Shown here in pieces: positions 20,985-31,864 of a DNA stretch of 60,721 bases. Source of the stretch: Paramarasmius palmivorus (taxonomy: Eukaryota; Basidiomycota; Agaricomycetes; Agaricales; Marasmiaceae); the NCBI GenBank assembly GCA_037176845.1, contig JAYKXP010000219.1, positions 1 to 60,721 on the forward strand. The letters are read 5' to 3'. The notes under the pieces were generated by a model. The model was not told the origin of the DNA. It ran no database searches and worked only from the letters and a program-made list of their open reading frames with translations. The position numbers were made by a program, and so were the translations under genes. The stretch's first letter is position 1. Each line of letters starts with the position of its first letter.

Positions 20985-23537
20985 AACATCAGCTGTTCCA
21001 GGCGCTCGGTACGTCCCTTCTGGTTCTTTGGGGTCTTCCTCCACCTAATCTCCGTGTCCAACAGTCGATGCTCATCGCAACGGCTCATGTCCTTCCACTC
21101 GCGTTCTATTTCCCGCTGCCAGTTGGCCAATGCTTTCGGCCGGCCAATTCGACGACGCTCAAGGATGTAGTCCAGGGTTAAGCGGACACGGGGTAGTAGT
21201 CGTCGAATGAGCGTATGTGTTACAAGGTCAAGCCGCGGGCGGTGATACTGCTCAAGATCATCATGCTTGATGACCCGCCACAAGCTTTCGACGATCATGG
21301 TAGTCTTCAGCCGTGGAATTGCTTCATCAGCTGACCGTGCCCACAGGACCCATTGCTTGGGATTGTACCATCTATTCCACAGATATGCCCAAGGCTGGGA
21401 TAAGTTATGCTTGAAGCAGAAAGTGTACATTGCGTAGACGGCATTTCGATATATTTGTTCGGCAGTGAGCTTTGTTTTCTCGTCGTCATTAAAGGGAATC
21501 TGAGGATGTTGATGTAGGTGAACCCGAAACATTTCGACAATGATACCTCTATGTTCCTTTGGACAGAAAGTCGGGAGCTGGAGTTTCTGGGTGCATGGAG
21601 GATCTGGATACACTGGGATCTTTTGTGTGTCGTGGATCAGAACCATCAAGGGTGGGCGGCATGTCTTCCGTAAGGCGCCGCTACTGTTTTTGATGGCGTC
21701 GGACGGCAAGGGTATGTTCTCCTAGTCGTGAACTTCTTGAGACTTTGTTATTAAAGTGGCAGTAACAGTTTCTTACCGGGCGCTCTCCTTCAACATCTGC
21801 CTCGTGAACACCCTCCTCAATCCATCCCTCAATTGCATCCACACCAGGTGCCCATGTTGAGTCAATGAAGCCAAAGACTTTGTTTGCACGGCGTGGATCA
21901 TAGTACGCTGGTTTCTTATCTTCCGCGAGTCGCTCGCTAACATATTTGATGGCATGCCAGTAACATAACTGATGCTTGGCGTCAGGGAAAACTACACGAC
22001 ACGCATTCAGCTCCGTCATGTCCTTATCGTGTAGCAGGAATGTGACATTAGGACATGATGCCTTCAGACGGTTAAGGACAGCAACAAGCATCCGCTCCTT
22101 GGCACCTTCTGCTGCTGTTCCATCTGTCGACGTGAAAGAGAATGCAAGAGGCAAAGCCTGGCCATTAGCCTCGGCAACAAAGCCGTACAGCTCATAGCCC
22201 AAGGCATTTGTCTTCCCTGACTCGGATGTTTTAGTGTTAGGCATCATTCATCACCGTGACGGTAAGTAATCATATACACTCACATGTCGAATCCATAGCT
22301 AACTCTTCAACATTCTCCCCGTACTCATCCAGGACACCGGTGAAGGTAAATGCTAGTGAAGATATTCCATCTTCGACTGGAGTCGTGATAACCTCTACTT
22401 GGACTCCTTCCTCACATGCCTTTTCGAGCACTTTGATGGCCGACTCAAGCTGATTGCTACTAAGTCTCCACAGGTTCTCGTTTAGCTGGTACCAGAAGAA
22501 GTAGACCTGTTTTCGGGTGAGATTCGTTCCCGGGTAAGCCTCTTGTACAGCACTCCAAATCTGGTCAATACAATTGAACACTAACATCACAGGACATGGC
22601 TGGTTACGGACATACCTTTGCTGCAGTCTGGTCTCTCATAGACTTAATCTTTTCTTTCACTTCTTCAGGTATTGAAATGTCGGTGTATGGTGTATGGGGA
22701 AGATAGTGGGTAAGCCGAAGTTCAATGAGATCTTTGTTCTCCTCATTGACGACAACATTTAGGTAACCATGGCAGTCAAAGCGGTCCATGTAGTTCCGTG
22801 CACGCTGTTTCTTCGGATCACTGACTTTCTTGTTTTTCGTCTGTTCCCCGTTCAGCTGAGCGCAATAGTGCGAGTACGATGTAATACTCGTGTTACTCTT
22901 GTGCACATATTTACTCTTGAAACTTTGGGTATAAGTGAGTGAGTGGAACTTTGTCTCGAAAATATATTTACTTACTTCCATCGATAGCCGGTGAGTTCAC
23001 GCATTACAGACATTACATCAGACACAATTGTCTTGCCATCCCTATCCTTCTGTGACCCAGCAGACCCATACTCCTCTGAAAGATGTGGGGGTTCGACAAG
23101 CGCGTGTAGCTCGTAAGCCTTTTGTTGTACGCTATCCAATAAACCCTTCACTTGTGTCCATGTAACAACAGGCAACCCTTCTGCTGACTGATCTTTGCCC
23201 CTGTTCTGTCGTGATTTGGCCCCCTCACTCTTTCTCTTTTGATATCTTTCTGTGTCTCCCTTCTGCTTCTTTCCTCTGCAGCCGGCACATTCCTTCGCGA
23301 ACCCAATATTCCCTGGTAGCCGAGGGAAAGTATTTTGTGTGGCTAGAAGGCCGCAACGTTGGCAGTGCACTTTCTCTGAGTTTTTGCCGGTATCAGACAT
23401 GAGCGTGAGGTTAGGTGGAAGTATTGACGCGTTGAACGCGTCTTACGCCAGGATGAAAAAAAAAATTGTGGGCGTTAGAGTCATGGCTTATGTGAGCACG
23501 AGGCGTTGACGGTGAAAACAAGGGTCTTAAAAATTAC

Positions 23538-23617
23538 ATTCTACAGGTATCGAACTGTGTACCTTGACGACGTGAGTATCTATAGTGGGAGGAGCTACCA
23601 ACTGGGCTATAGGTCCT
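23538..23617 (-). other. tRNA-like sequence with Pol III A and B boxes
   Basis: On the minus strand, TAGCCCAGTTGGTAG (23609-23595) fits the tRNA A-box consensus and CAGTTCGATACC (23557-23546) resembles the B box, about 37 bp apart. I cannot fold clean acceptor or anticodon stems, so it is not called a tRNA gene. It lies inside MULE-2, between its TIR and the transposase start, so it may be a decayed tRNA, a SINE remnant or captured sequence. Confidence 0.3.
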
Positions 23618-23691
23618 TGTAGGTGCTAGAAGGTGCTCATGTTTTCGTAAGGGACGTAGACCACGTGATCGCCGGACGTAAGGGTCTTACT

Positions 23692-25480
23692 GCCTGCGAC
23701 CTTGGACGTCTTGCGCGTGGTTGCTGGATCTGACGAAAGGATTGGTCTCGATTTTGCGGATGCGGTTTGGAGTACAGTCCGGGAGATTCTGGCTTTCCGA
23801 CCGTTACATTCTAGGAAACCCACGACGACGACTATGCCCATGAGAGGACATACACGATTTCTCAGTTTTTCGCTCTTTCAGACACCCAGCTTGTCCATGT
23901 CATCATGCAGGCCCAGTCCTTGAATCTAAAGAGCTCGGAAAAGCTGGGTCTCGTCGTACATGGAAGGCGGAGGATGGGTACTTGGAAGTTGGCATCGGGT
24001 TTCCGGCCGTCTGACCTGTAGGCTGTTGGTAGGTCTTTATCGCGTTTTCGGCAAGGTTACTGAGCGCTTTTTCGGGTTGACGCTTGATCATGACAGGCCA
24101 ATGGAACTTGAAGACGAGGTTGGTTGAGTTTTCTTCGGGTATCAAGAGAGCACCAGACGCCAGGTGAGTGGCTGTAACGAGGTATAACCCCCGGAGCTTG
24201 CTGACGATGATAGTATAGATATGAACGCGTTACAAATATTCAAGCCAGCGAACAACGATGACACGGTATGCGGCGGTACCTCTCAGACGTACTGGCAAGA
24301 CTCGGAGAACACACGACATCTATTTTCCGTGTTCTCTATTCCATTCCTATCATCGATACCGTACCCAGACATGGCATACGCGTTTGCTGGATCAAAACGA
24401 AAATGAATGACGTTGGCGTTGGCGTTACTAGGTCTCATGGGCGAGCCTTGGAGCTTAGAGTATGAGTGCTTAGCAGGCACCGAGATTTTGGGATTCCGAC
24501 TATCACATTCTAAGAAACCCACGACTGTACCCATGAGACAATATCCCACTTTTTCGCTCTCTCCTTCCGACGTACAGCTCGTCACCATGAAGAACCTCCG
24601 ATCTCAAGCGGTGTGGGCGTTGTGGGCGTAGAAGTGTCAGGTCGTCGTCGGGAACGCGTTGTACTTGGACAGTGAGCGAGCTACATCAAATCACCAACAT
24701 GGATACTGACCTTGACGTTCAGGTTTTGTTGGATGTTTCTAATCTCCGGAACTTTGGGAGCTCCAGGTTGCTCTATGGATATGACATAGGCCGAAATGAA
24801 GATATCTTTCTTGGTTCGCAAGTAAGGATTACCCATTCACAAGTCGGGGCCCATAGTAGTCCATAGCCCATGTCCGATAAAGGCAAGTTGATATTGTGCT
24901 TTATCTTACGCTCACCACAACTGTGCTAACAACAATCCCATAGAAATACCCCGCATCTTTCGTGATACCCCAACGCCTCTCAATGCCCCGAAATGAAAAC
25001 GAGAATAGAAAATATTACGGGCCGCAAATCCTCATATCGCGCGATTGACATCGGGCACTTGTGTACGACAAAGCATGGTCCAAGAGTACGACTTCGAAGC
25101 CTTTTATGTGGTTCTATTTCCTCGACGTTCATCGCTTTCCTGCACCTCTTAATCTTCGCCATATCCTTTCTTCTGCTACGTCCCTCAGTTCCAGGCCACC
25201 GTGACACTCCTCCATTTCGACTCGACTTTCTAACTGTTTCCTGCTCTCAGCCAGTAACGTATACGGTGAACGAACACTCCTTGGATCACTGCATGGATGT
25301 TTAGGCATTAGGTACCCTGCAGGTTTGGGCTCGGTTTCGGGCATGAAACTTCTGAGGAACGTGTTGAGGCTTGAAGGAATCCGGCGCCTTATGGAACAGC
25401 GTTATCGCCCCTGAATCGCAAACGAACACTAGCACGAGCGAATGAGTTGCAACCACCAGACCGTTCGGTGAGTCGTTCAT
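23692..25480 (+). pseudogene. Duplicate A right part, then duplicate B
   Basis: From 23692 the host of MULE-2 resumes (CCTTGGACGTCTTGCGCGT; compare CCTTGGACATCTCACACGCG at 37254). Two related blocks follow: GAGATTCTGGCTTTCCGACC with ATTCTAGGAAACCCACGACG near 23780, and GAGATTTTGGGATTCCGACT with ATTCTAAGAAACCCACGACT near 24480. The stretch 24600-24840 repeats 12400-12640, and 24290-24400 matches 36665-36790. Short frames such as 24268-24465 remain open (LGEHTTSIF...DVGVGV), but the copies keep different frames. No family recognised. Confidence 0.45.
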
Positions 25481-25902
25481 TCCTTCCGAGTCGTCACCAC
25501 AGACTGACCTTCGAATCCAGGCAACGCCGTACGTCTCCATGCCTTTTGAGTTCCTGGAACCTTCTGCTATGGGCCGAGACGAAGTGCTGATATGAAGTTG
25601 GAATCCAATCGTACGTCTTTCTCGGTGGCTGGGACCAACACAGTATTGATGTATCATGTATTTCTGGACAGCGAAGAGTCTAATCGATAGTCGAGATTGC
25701 GTTTGCCGCCTTTCAAGCTTACCATTGTGCCCGGAACTAGATTGGAATGCATGAAAAAGGCAGTAACTTGCTCGTGTTCTCACTCCTATAAGTGGTAAGC
25801 TCAACCTCGCTTGGTTTCGTGCCTTGATTTAATGAGATCCATAATCAAACAGATCCTTGAGTTGCTCTGCACCTGTCTTGGAATGTACAGCATGGACAAT
25901 TG
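25481..25902. other. 3' flank of the NLR-A tail, nothing seen
   Basis: No recognisable gene. A 167-codon minus-strand frame (25301-25804) overlaps duplicate B and shows no motif. Confidence 0.3.
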
Positions 25903-27472
25903 TCAAGCATAGATATTAAATATGGTATAGTAAAGAACGAGAAGTACTGGTATCACGACACAGAATAACAAATGGGATATGTCGCCTTCTTCACCCACTT
26001 CGTTGGATTGATAAGCAGTCGCCTTGTACATGTCAACAGGTTCAAGTGTGTCCGAGTCGATACCAGTAGCGCTCGTTCCCTCGCCAACCCGGGTAGTGCT
26101 TTCGTCCGGCAGGTGACTACAAAGTAACCCACTGTGAGCAGCCGAATCCAACGGGTGGGCTTCCTCGCCGATGTGAGTTGTTACTCGATCCATGTCGAGT
26201 TCATTGTGACTAGGGAGGTTGTCAGCTGCTGCCCTATCTGTGACATCAACACCCTTGTCAACGACAGAGGTATCCTTGCCGTACGATCCAAGCAGTTCAA
26301 ATGGGCTGTTCGCTTGGCCGTGATTCTCGGTAGATGGCCAAACACCTGCATCACTTTGCTGGGCCGAGTTCGAGTTCGAGTTCGTACCAGCGGTGCTTGT
26401 CCTTTTGTTGGCTGTAGCAAGATTCTTATCCGACTCTGTCACCGTGTTCACTTCTTTGGCTCCGGAACGTACTTCGTGCACCGTGTTGCTACCCTCGTCG
26501 CCTGAAATTCCATCAGCGAGGCGAAATGAGCTGATCACCCCATCTAATAGATCATCCTCCGTGACAGGTGGTGGTGTGCATGGCCAGAGGTCCAAACCTA
26601 ACTCCTGTCGGTGTTGTGCCACCAGCTTTTTGAGGGTGTATAGGCCATTTTTCTGAACAGTCCCAGTTAGTATCAGAATGGAAGACAATCAATGATTGAA
26701 CACACCTTCTCTGAGTCAAGGTGACAAACACTGCAATAAGTACCCCTGTAGATATCCATTTTGAGCTTAGAGTCATCACAATCTGAAAGAGAATTCAAAA
26801 GGCTCCTGATGGTATCTGCCTTTTCAGACGTAACAGTGTAACATGACCAGGACAAAGGTAGCTGTCGATCAGGTGGGAGGATAAAAATGCCATCCTGGTT
26901 GCTAGGTATTGCGTTGAACCAAAGTCTATACCAGGAGGATAGCCCATATAAACACTGTTCCAGGTGAATGACGGCTCTAGCTAATTTCCCGGGTGCCATA
27001 TCAGGTGGTGAGGCAATGCAAAAGCCACGCAGAAATAACTCCATGTTGCTGATAAATGTTTGGGGTGCTTGGGTGCCAAGTCTCTATATATTCATGTCAG
27101 TTCACAGAGTTGACATGTAAGGATGTTACTTACCTTAGCCCATTCCATGCTGTTCTTTGGCCATGTGTCTAATTTCTCATACCACTCCTCTGAATTCAAT
27201 AGTCCTGTGGCAAAGGAATATGGATCAAACTGGTTCAAGGCTGCCAGTAGATCAGCACTTGGAGATGATAGGGTATGGACCAATTCAAAGACTGCAAGTA
27301 GTGGGAAGACCTCACTGAACATGTGATAGTAATGGCTCAGGGCATTCCATGAGAGATCAGAAGGGAGCAATTGGTGAAGCTTCTGTGAGTTGACTGCAAT
27401 AACCCATAGTGAGGCATGAGCAACCAGATCAAAATAGTCCAGTTCAGTGTTTTTACATGATAGTTTTGGGAA

Positions 27473-29232
27473 TGTTGTGAGGCTTATAAAACGCTTGTGA
27501 ACGAGCGAAATATATATGCCAAGTTGTGCGAGCGGGGTTCGACGTTGTCAAAGGATCTGTACAATCGACACAAGAAATCAACTAGCACACTAGTTGAACG
27601 TCTACAAATCACTAGGACACAAGGGAAGTGTACGAGCGATGAATGAAACAATGTAATATGATAATATGGTCTCGATATAATCAAGACAACGCGAGCCAAC
27701 CTATAAACCTATCTATAACTATTCCTATACGTTCCTATGACGCAAAATAACCTATCGAACCCGACAAGGGTAAAGACCTATTGTTCCTATGAAGGCTATG
27801 GTTACACTAGTCGAACTAGCACTACAACCAAAGGCACTGATTACACTAGTCGAACTAGCACGACAACCAGGCCACCTATAAGCTAGTGGGGCTCCACACT
27901 AAGCTTTAACGATCACTGCTGGGGCTCCACACCAAGTGAAAAAGGGATCTAGTGGGGCTCCACACTAGTCCTGAAACAATCAATCCTATCCAAAGAGTCT
28001 AGATGAACTAGCTCTGTCCTATGGGTATCTCAAAGTTCTTAATTTCACGACTCTAGTTCAATATAGAGAAGGGCTTTTTCAAGGTTTTATTTTCTAAGTT
28101 ATTTTCTAAGCACACGTCGCCTCTATGGTCAACGATAGAAGACAAGAACTCTGCTATTGGTGCGCTAGGGCTACGTATATAGTGGGGTAATTGCTTGAGG
28201 GCTTCCTAGGGGAAACCCTGCTGCTTATATACCCGCGAGCGTACATATTTTACATATAAGTGAAAGTGGACACGATAAAGTAATAGTAACTATGCAAGAA
28301 ATGAGAACGAGGAGAGGATTCTGTCCATATGAAGTAAGTATCTACCAGAAAAGGAAGGTTTGGATATATATTGGTCAGAATTCGACATTATTTTGCAGGA
28401 CTGTGAGTCATATTACTTTTTGGTTGCTAGGAAGTGGCGGGCAGAGGTGCTGTTCCGCATGGTGCGTTTTGGATATTGGTGCTAGGACATAGTTATCCCG
28501 CTTGGAACTTGCTAGGAGTCCGATCTAGACTGAAACGCTTCGGATTCGTATCCGAGGAAGGTAGGCTCCATGCCCCTGTAGTTCTATATTATATTTTCTA
28601 TGTCCTAGGACAGTCCTGGCACAGAATCCTATCTGTTTCCTGGTTATAGGACTATATGTCCCTCACTAGTGTCTGTACTAGCAGTAGGAATCCCAAACTC
28701 GAAGCTCGAGGGATATTCCGATCGATATGGGAAAGCTGTTAAGCCCCCATATGGTCCTCGTATCGATGACCCGGTTACTCAGACATTTCTAATCCTGGTA
28801 ACTCTGCTCTTGAAGGTGACTCGCACCTCCAGCCTCTACCGTATTTGGTATATAGCTCTGATTTGTCCCCTAGGGTCCTTCTACGCTGTGGTAGTTGGTC
28901 CTCATTCACTATCCCATCTCATATGTCCCATAGCGCGAGTATAGTGTAGCCATATGACCTACTAGGAAGTCTACCACGTACAGTAGCATGTCCTTGTAAG
29001 GTTCCAGCCTGATAATAGAGTATAGATACGGTCTACAGGTTTCAACGCGTATCCTAGCGCAATCATATAGGGCTAACGACGACATCAACGTCTATGCGCG
29101 CGCAGCTAGTATTCACTACGCAGTGCATGCCTATCTTATCCTTCGTCATATGCGCACTACTAGGTTCCTAGTAGTGCTACCAAGTCCATATAGTACTTAG
29201 TATGATGTACTAGTGCGATTCTGAACACAACA
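27473..29232 (+). mobile_element. Repeat element copy 1, inserted in NLR-A
   Basis: It begins TGTTGTGAGGCTTATAAAAC and ends near CACAACA at 29232. Its first ~700 bp match the inverted copy at 31.0-31.75 kb, with common landmarks GGCTTATAAAAC, ACACAAGAAATCAA, CTAGGACACAAG, CCTATGA-GCAAAATAA, GGGTAAAGACCTA and GAAGACAAGAACT. The TG...CA ends with short inverted repeats suggest an LTR-like structure, but I find no 5 bp target duplication and no open frame. The exact right border is uncertain by tens of bases. Confidence 0.55.
27802..27972 (+). repeat. Short direct repeats inside element copy 1
   Basis: TTACACTAGTCGAACTAGCAC occurs at 27802-27822 and 27841-27861, each followed by (T/G)ACAACCA, with a period of 39. 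GGGGCTCCACAC then occurs three times (about 27888, 27920 and 27953). Copy 2 of the element lacks this expansion. Confidence 0.8.
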
Positions 29233-30360
29233 ATTAGTGTCAAAATGACTGTTTTTCAGCGATTTCGTTCTGGTACCCTCACAACGTGATAGGTCTGAAA
29301 GATATTCTGTGAAAGATGCATGTGGTAAGTTTATTTCCCCACCCTTGGGTACCTCTATAACTGCATGCAGTTTAAACAGGAGGCTTTAGACTTTCCCTGG
29401 ATTGAGTCCAAGAATGATTTCAAAACATTCTGGGGTACAAGGAAGGATGGGATGATGTGTCCAAGTGGAAAATGAATCTGGAAAACCACAGGCAGATTGA
29501 GGTTCACTGTCCCCAGGTCCCCAATAGTATATAATTTCTTGGTGGCAGAAATTATTGTATGGCAGAAATTATTGTATGGCCATAATTCTTTCCTAGGTAA
29601 TTCGTTCCAATCACAGGTTTACATTGATTGGATCCATGGATCCAAACAGCGATGAGGTATTGTGATGAGGAGACGCAAAATCTCCTGCACTTCATCCCAG
29701 TTAGGACACACAGACAAGATTTGATGATAAAGAAGGTCCAAATCAGGGTATGGTGACTCGGGAAGGCTGTCTGCATGAATATGAAGGATGTTGTCCAAAC
29801 ATTCCATGGGTAATGCATCATCACTTTTAAGATATCACATGACAGTTATGGCAAAAATGAACTGTCCACAAGCTCTCCTAACCAGCTTCTGTACTTGCAC
29901 TTCTCCAGGCCATGATGTGGTCAGATGATGCAGCAAATCATGGGTACCTCGGAGTTGAGCAAATTGGTGGTGGAAATAGGTGGCTATATCTTGAGAGGAC
30001 TTGGGTGAGTCTCCAATAGAAAGACGGTGTAGTGAAGTGAATGAGACATGTTCAAATGCTCAAAAAATTTGTGGTTCAGGACGGCTGGCAACAAGGAATA
30101 CAAAATGGCATTGTAGTATAGCCTTTTGTATCATTGCAATAAGTCTTTCCTGAGATGGCATCAAGATACACTCGTCAAGCCTGTCAATGACTATCACATT
30201 TGGAAGATTGTCCTATGCCTCTGGTTTGACCTTTGAGCATAGTTCAAGAGCAAGTTTCTGGAACTGGTTTTCAGAAGTAGTTTGGAAGATTTTTGGGTTT
30301 GAGCGGATAGCTTGACTCAAGTTCAATACAACTCGATGGGCCTGATACAATTCATTCAAG

Positions 30361-30980
30361 GGGCAGTCTTAATGAGCCAGATGAAACAGACAGTGCATGT
30401 AGAGTGAGGCTGAGAGATGCTGAGAGGGATCATTTGAAATAACATTGAAGGAAAAGGCGACAGGAACTGCAGTGGACATGGGTTGTTGCCAGTGAGATCA
30501 TTGTGAATGTTGGGAGCACAATGTGTGAGATGATGTTGACAGTGATGGTGCAATTTTTTGGAATTTTCTCTAAAAGGAAGGTGAGCAGTTTGACAAGAAC
30601 CACAAGAGTCAAAAGTGCCAGAGGAATGAGTTGACTGCAGGTGAGTAGAATTATTCGAGGGCTGCAAAAGATATTTCAGAGATATTTGCGTACCGTAAAT
30701 AAATGGATTTTCACACAAGTTAGTTAGCGGATACCTGGTATATCTGCCCACTAACTAGCTGGTTGGGCAGGGAACCATAGGTGTTTTTTACTACACTTTG
30801 GTGTGACCTTGTGAACATCTTAGTAGCTTTGCAAACAGTCTTCACTAACTGTTCTAAGTCCTTGACTAAGGCGAAGTCTTAAGTTCTAAGTTTACTTGGG
30901 CAACAACTCTTTAAGTCCTAGTTTTACTGGGCATCCTACATCTAAGTCACATTAGTGATTCACTGTTAGCTTTGGCTAGT
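30361..30980. other. Stretch upstream of truncated NLR-A, no assigned gene
   Basis: A 131-codon minus-strand frame (30356-30751) is His- and Cys-rich but has no recognisable domain. Beyond it is a run of loosely repeated TTAAGT/TCTAAGT motifs (about 30870-30960). The P-loop region of NLR-A should be here and is absent, so a deletion or replacement occurred. Confidence 0.35.
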
Positions 30981-30989
30981 AACACCCTC

Positions 30990-31746
30990 AACAAGTATTT
31001 GATGAAAGAGGTTCTGTCCCTCTTCTAGCCCCAAACACACTTGTGGTTCTTGACTAGTCTTAGTACTATCTACAGTTATCACTGTACTATGTGCGCTATA
31101 TCTTGGAGAAGAGTAGGATTGGTGTTTTAGAAGGAGTTAGGAGTGGATAGCTTATAGCTCAATAGCAAAGTTCTTGTCTTCTATTGCTGGCCACAGAGGC
31201 AATGTATGCTCTAGAAAATAAAACCCAGAAATATAACCTTGAAAAGCCCTTCTCTAGCTCCTAGAGTTATGATTTGAACTTTGAGATACTCATAGGAACA
31301 GAGCTAGTATCATCTAGTCTTTATAGGAATAGGATTTTGTGTTTCAGACTAGTGTTAACCCACTACATCTATAGGTTGGCCTGGATTGGAGTGCTAGTAG
31401 GACTAGTGCATTCAGTGCCTTATAGGAACGTTAGGTCTTTACCCTAGGAGGGTCAATAGGTTTATTTTGCATCATAGGGACATTTAGGATAGGAATAGAT
31501 CATAGGTTATAGGTTATAGGTTGGCTCTTGTTGTCTTGATTCATATCAAGACTACATTTTGTTATACACTTCTATATTCATCACTCATACACTCTTTTGT
31601 GTCCTAGTGATTAGTAGACATTTAATCTAGTGTCCTAGTTTGATTTCTTGTGTCTATTGCGCGTCACCTTTGACAATGCTGAACCCTGTTCACACAACTT
31701 GGCATATTTTGCACTCGTCACAAAGTGTTTTATAAGCCTTACATCA
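30990..31746 (-). mobile_element. Repeat element copy 2, 3' of NLR-B
   Basis: Inverted relative to copy 1. It starts (minus strand) TGATGTAAGGCTTATAAAAC at 31746 and runs with clear similarity to about 31150, weaker beyond. In this copy the first ~90 bases stay open in one frame (LCEQGSALSK...RHKK), which copy 1 does not preserve. The inner border is not defined. Confidence 0.55.
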
Positions 31747-31810
31747 AGTTTGTCCTTAATTGAATCTTTGTGTGAACCTTGCTCTAGGGTATATCTCTGT
31801 CCAGTTTGGA

Positions 31811-31838
31811 TGGCGGTGGTGGTGGTGGTGGTGGTGGC
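31811..31838 (+). repeat. (GGT)n microsatellite
   Basis: Nine or so GGT units with one GGC. On the minus strand, in the old NLR-B frame just past the stop codon, it would encode a run of prolines. Confidence 0.9.
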
Positions 31839-31864
31839 ATAGATGGGAAATGTTCCAAACCCTC

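Larger units (their letters stand above)
17131..23400 (-). pseudogene. MULE-2 SWIM transposase, split by palindromic insertion
   Basis: Minus-strand exons: 23400-22976, 22922-22616, 22560-22284, 22216-21777, 21721-17401 (interrupted) and 17352-17131. All phases close; leaving out the insertion and one target copy makes exon 5 1335 bp (in frame) and the whole 1001 codons. The N-terminus has a zinc-binding pattern (CQRCG...CAGCRG). The catalytic core shows AMDST (first Asp, across the exon 3/4 join), LLHDKDMTELNA...CYWH (second Asp) and MIVESLWR (Glu). After the insertion come WCLEM and the SWIM finger CTCPSY...CKHI, then an acidic tail. As it stands translation stops at 20981, losing the SWIM domain and C-terminus. 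It is unlike MULE-1 in sequence and intron positions. Confidence 0.82.
16912..23691 (-). mobile_element. MULE-2, Mutator-like element disrupted by a palindrome
   Basis: The ends AGTAAGACCCCTACGTCCGG (16912 onward) and, on the other strand, AGTAAGACCCTTACGTCCGG (from 23691) match at 27 of 30 positions. Flanking 9-mers (AACTGAGAC left, GCCTGCGAC right) agree at 6 of 9, consistent with an aged 9 bp duplication. Inside is a six-exon SWIM transposase gene on the minus strand, split by a 2978 bp palindrome. Without it the element would be about 3.8 kb, close to MULE-1. Diverged ends and a decayed TSD make it older than MULE-1. Confidence 0.8.
25903..30360 (-). pseudogene. NLR-A: NACHT/STAND protein pseudogene, split by a repeat
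   Basis: The minus-strand N-terminal part (30360 to about 29270) aligns with NLR-B from SNPKIF: VIVIDRLDEC (Walker B; the family has D-G-x-D-E-C), LVASRPEP, DIATYFHHQFAQL, ESPYPDLDLLYHQIL. It lacks the P-loop and has in-frame stops, such as after KVKPEA and after FAITVM. The coding path is then interrupted by 27473-29232. The C-terminal part has open exons 27472-27134, 27083-26706 and 26652-25903 with proper splice signals at the positions used by NLR-B and NLR-C. Its last exon encodes a 249-residue Ser/Thr-rich tail ending in a hydrophobic segment (HLLFCVVIPVLLVLYYTIF), a likely tail anchor not seen in the other two. Confidence 0.75.

Noticed and set aside
23538..23617. Functional tRNA gene
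   Set aside because: A and B boxes are present, but acceptor and anticodon stems do not pair.
16903..23700. Exact 9 bp duplication around MULE-2
   Set aside because: Only 6 of 9 bases agree (AACTGAGAC / GCCTGCGAC); reported as degenerate.
27783..27975. CRISPR-like spaced repeats
   Set aside because: Only two or three units, unequal spacing and a eukaryotic context; simple internal repeats of an element.
27473..29232. Solo LTR of a retrotransposon
   Set aside because: TG...CA ends are present, but no matching 5 bp flanks were found and 1.76 kb is long for a solo LTR; kept as an unnamed repeat.
30356..30751. 131-codon His/Cys-rich minus-strand frame as a zinc-finger gene
   Set aside because: Cys and His spacing fits no known finger, and the region is a rearranged border of the NLR-A relic.
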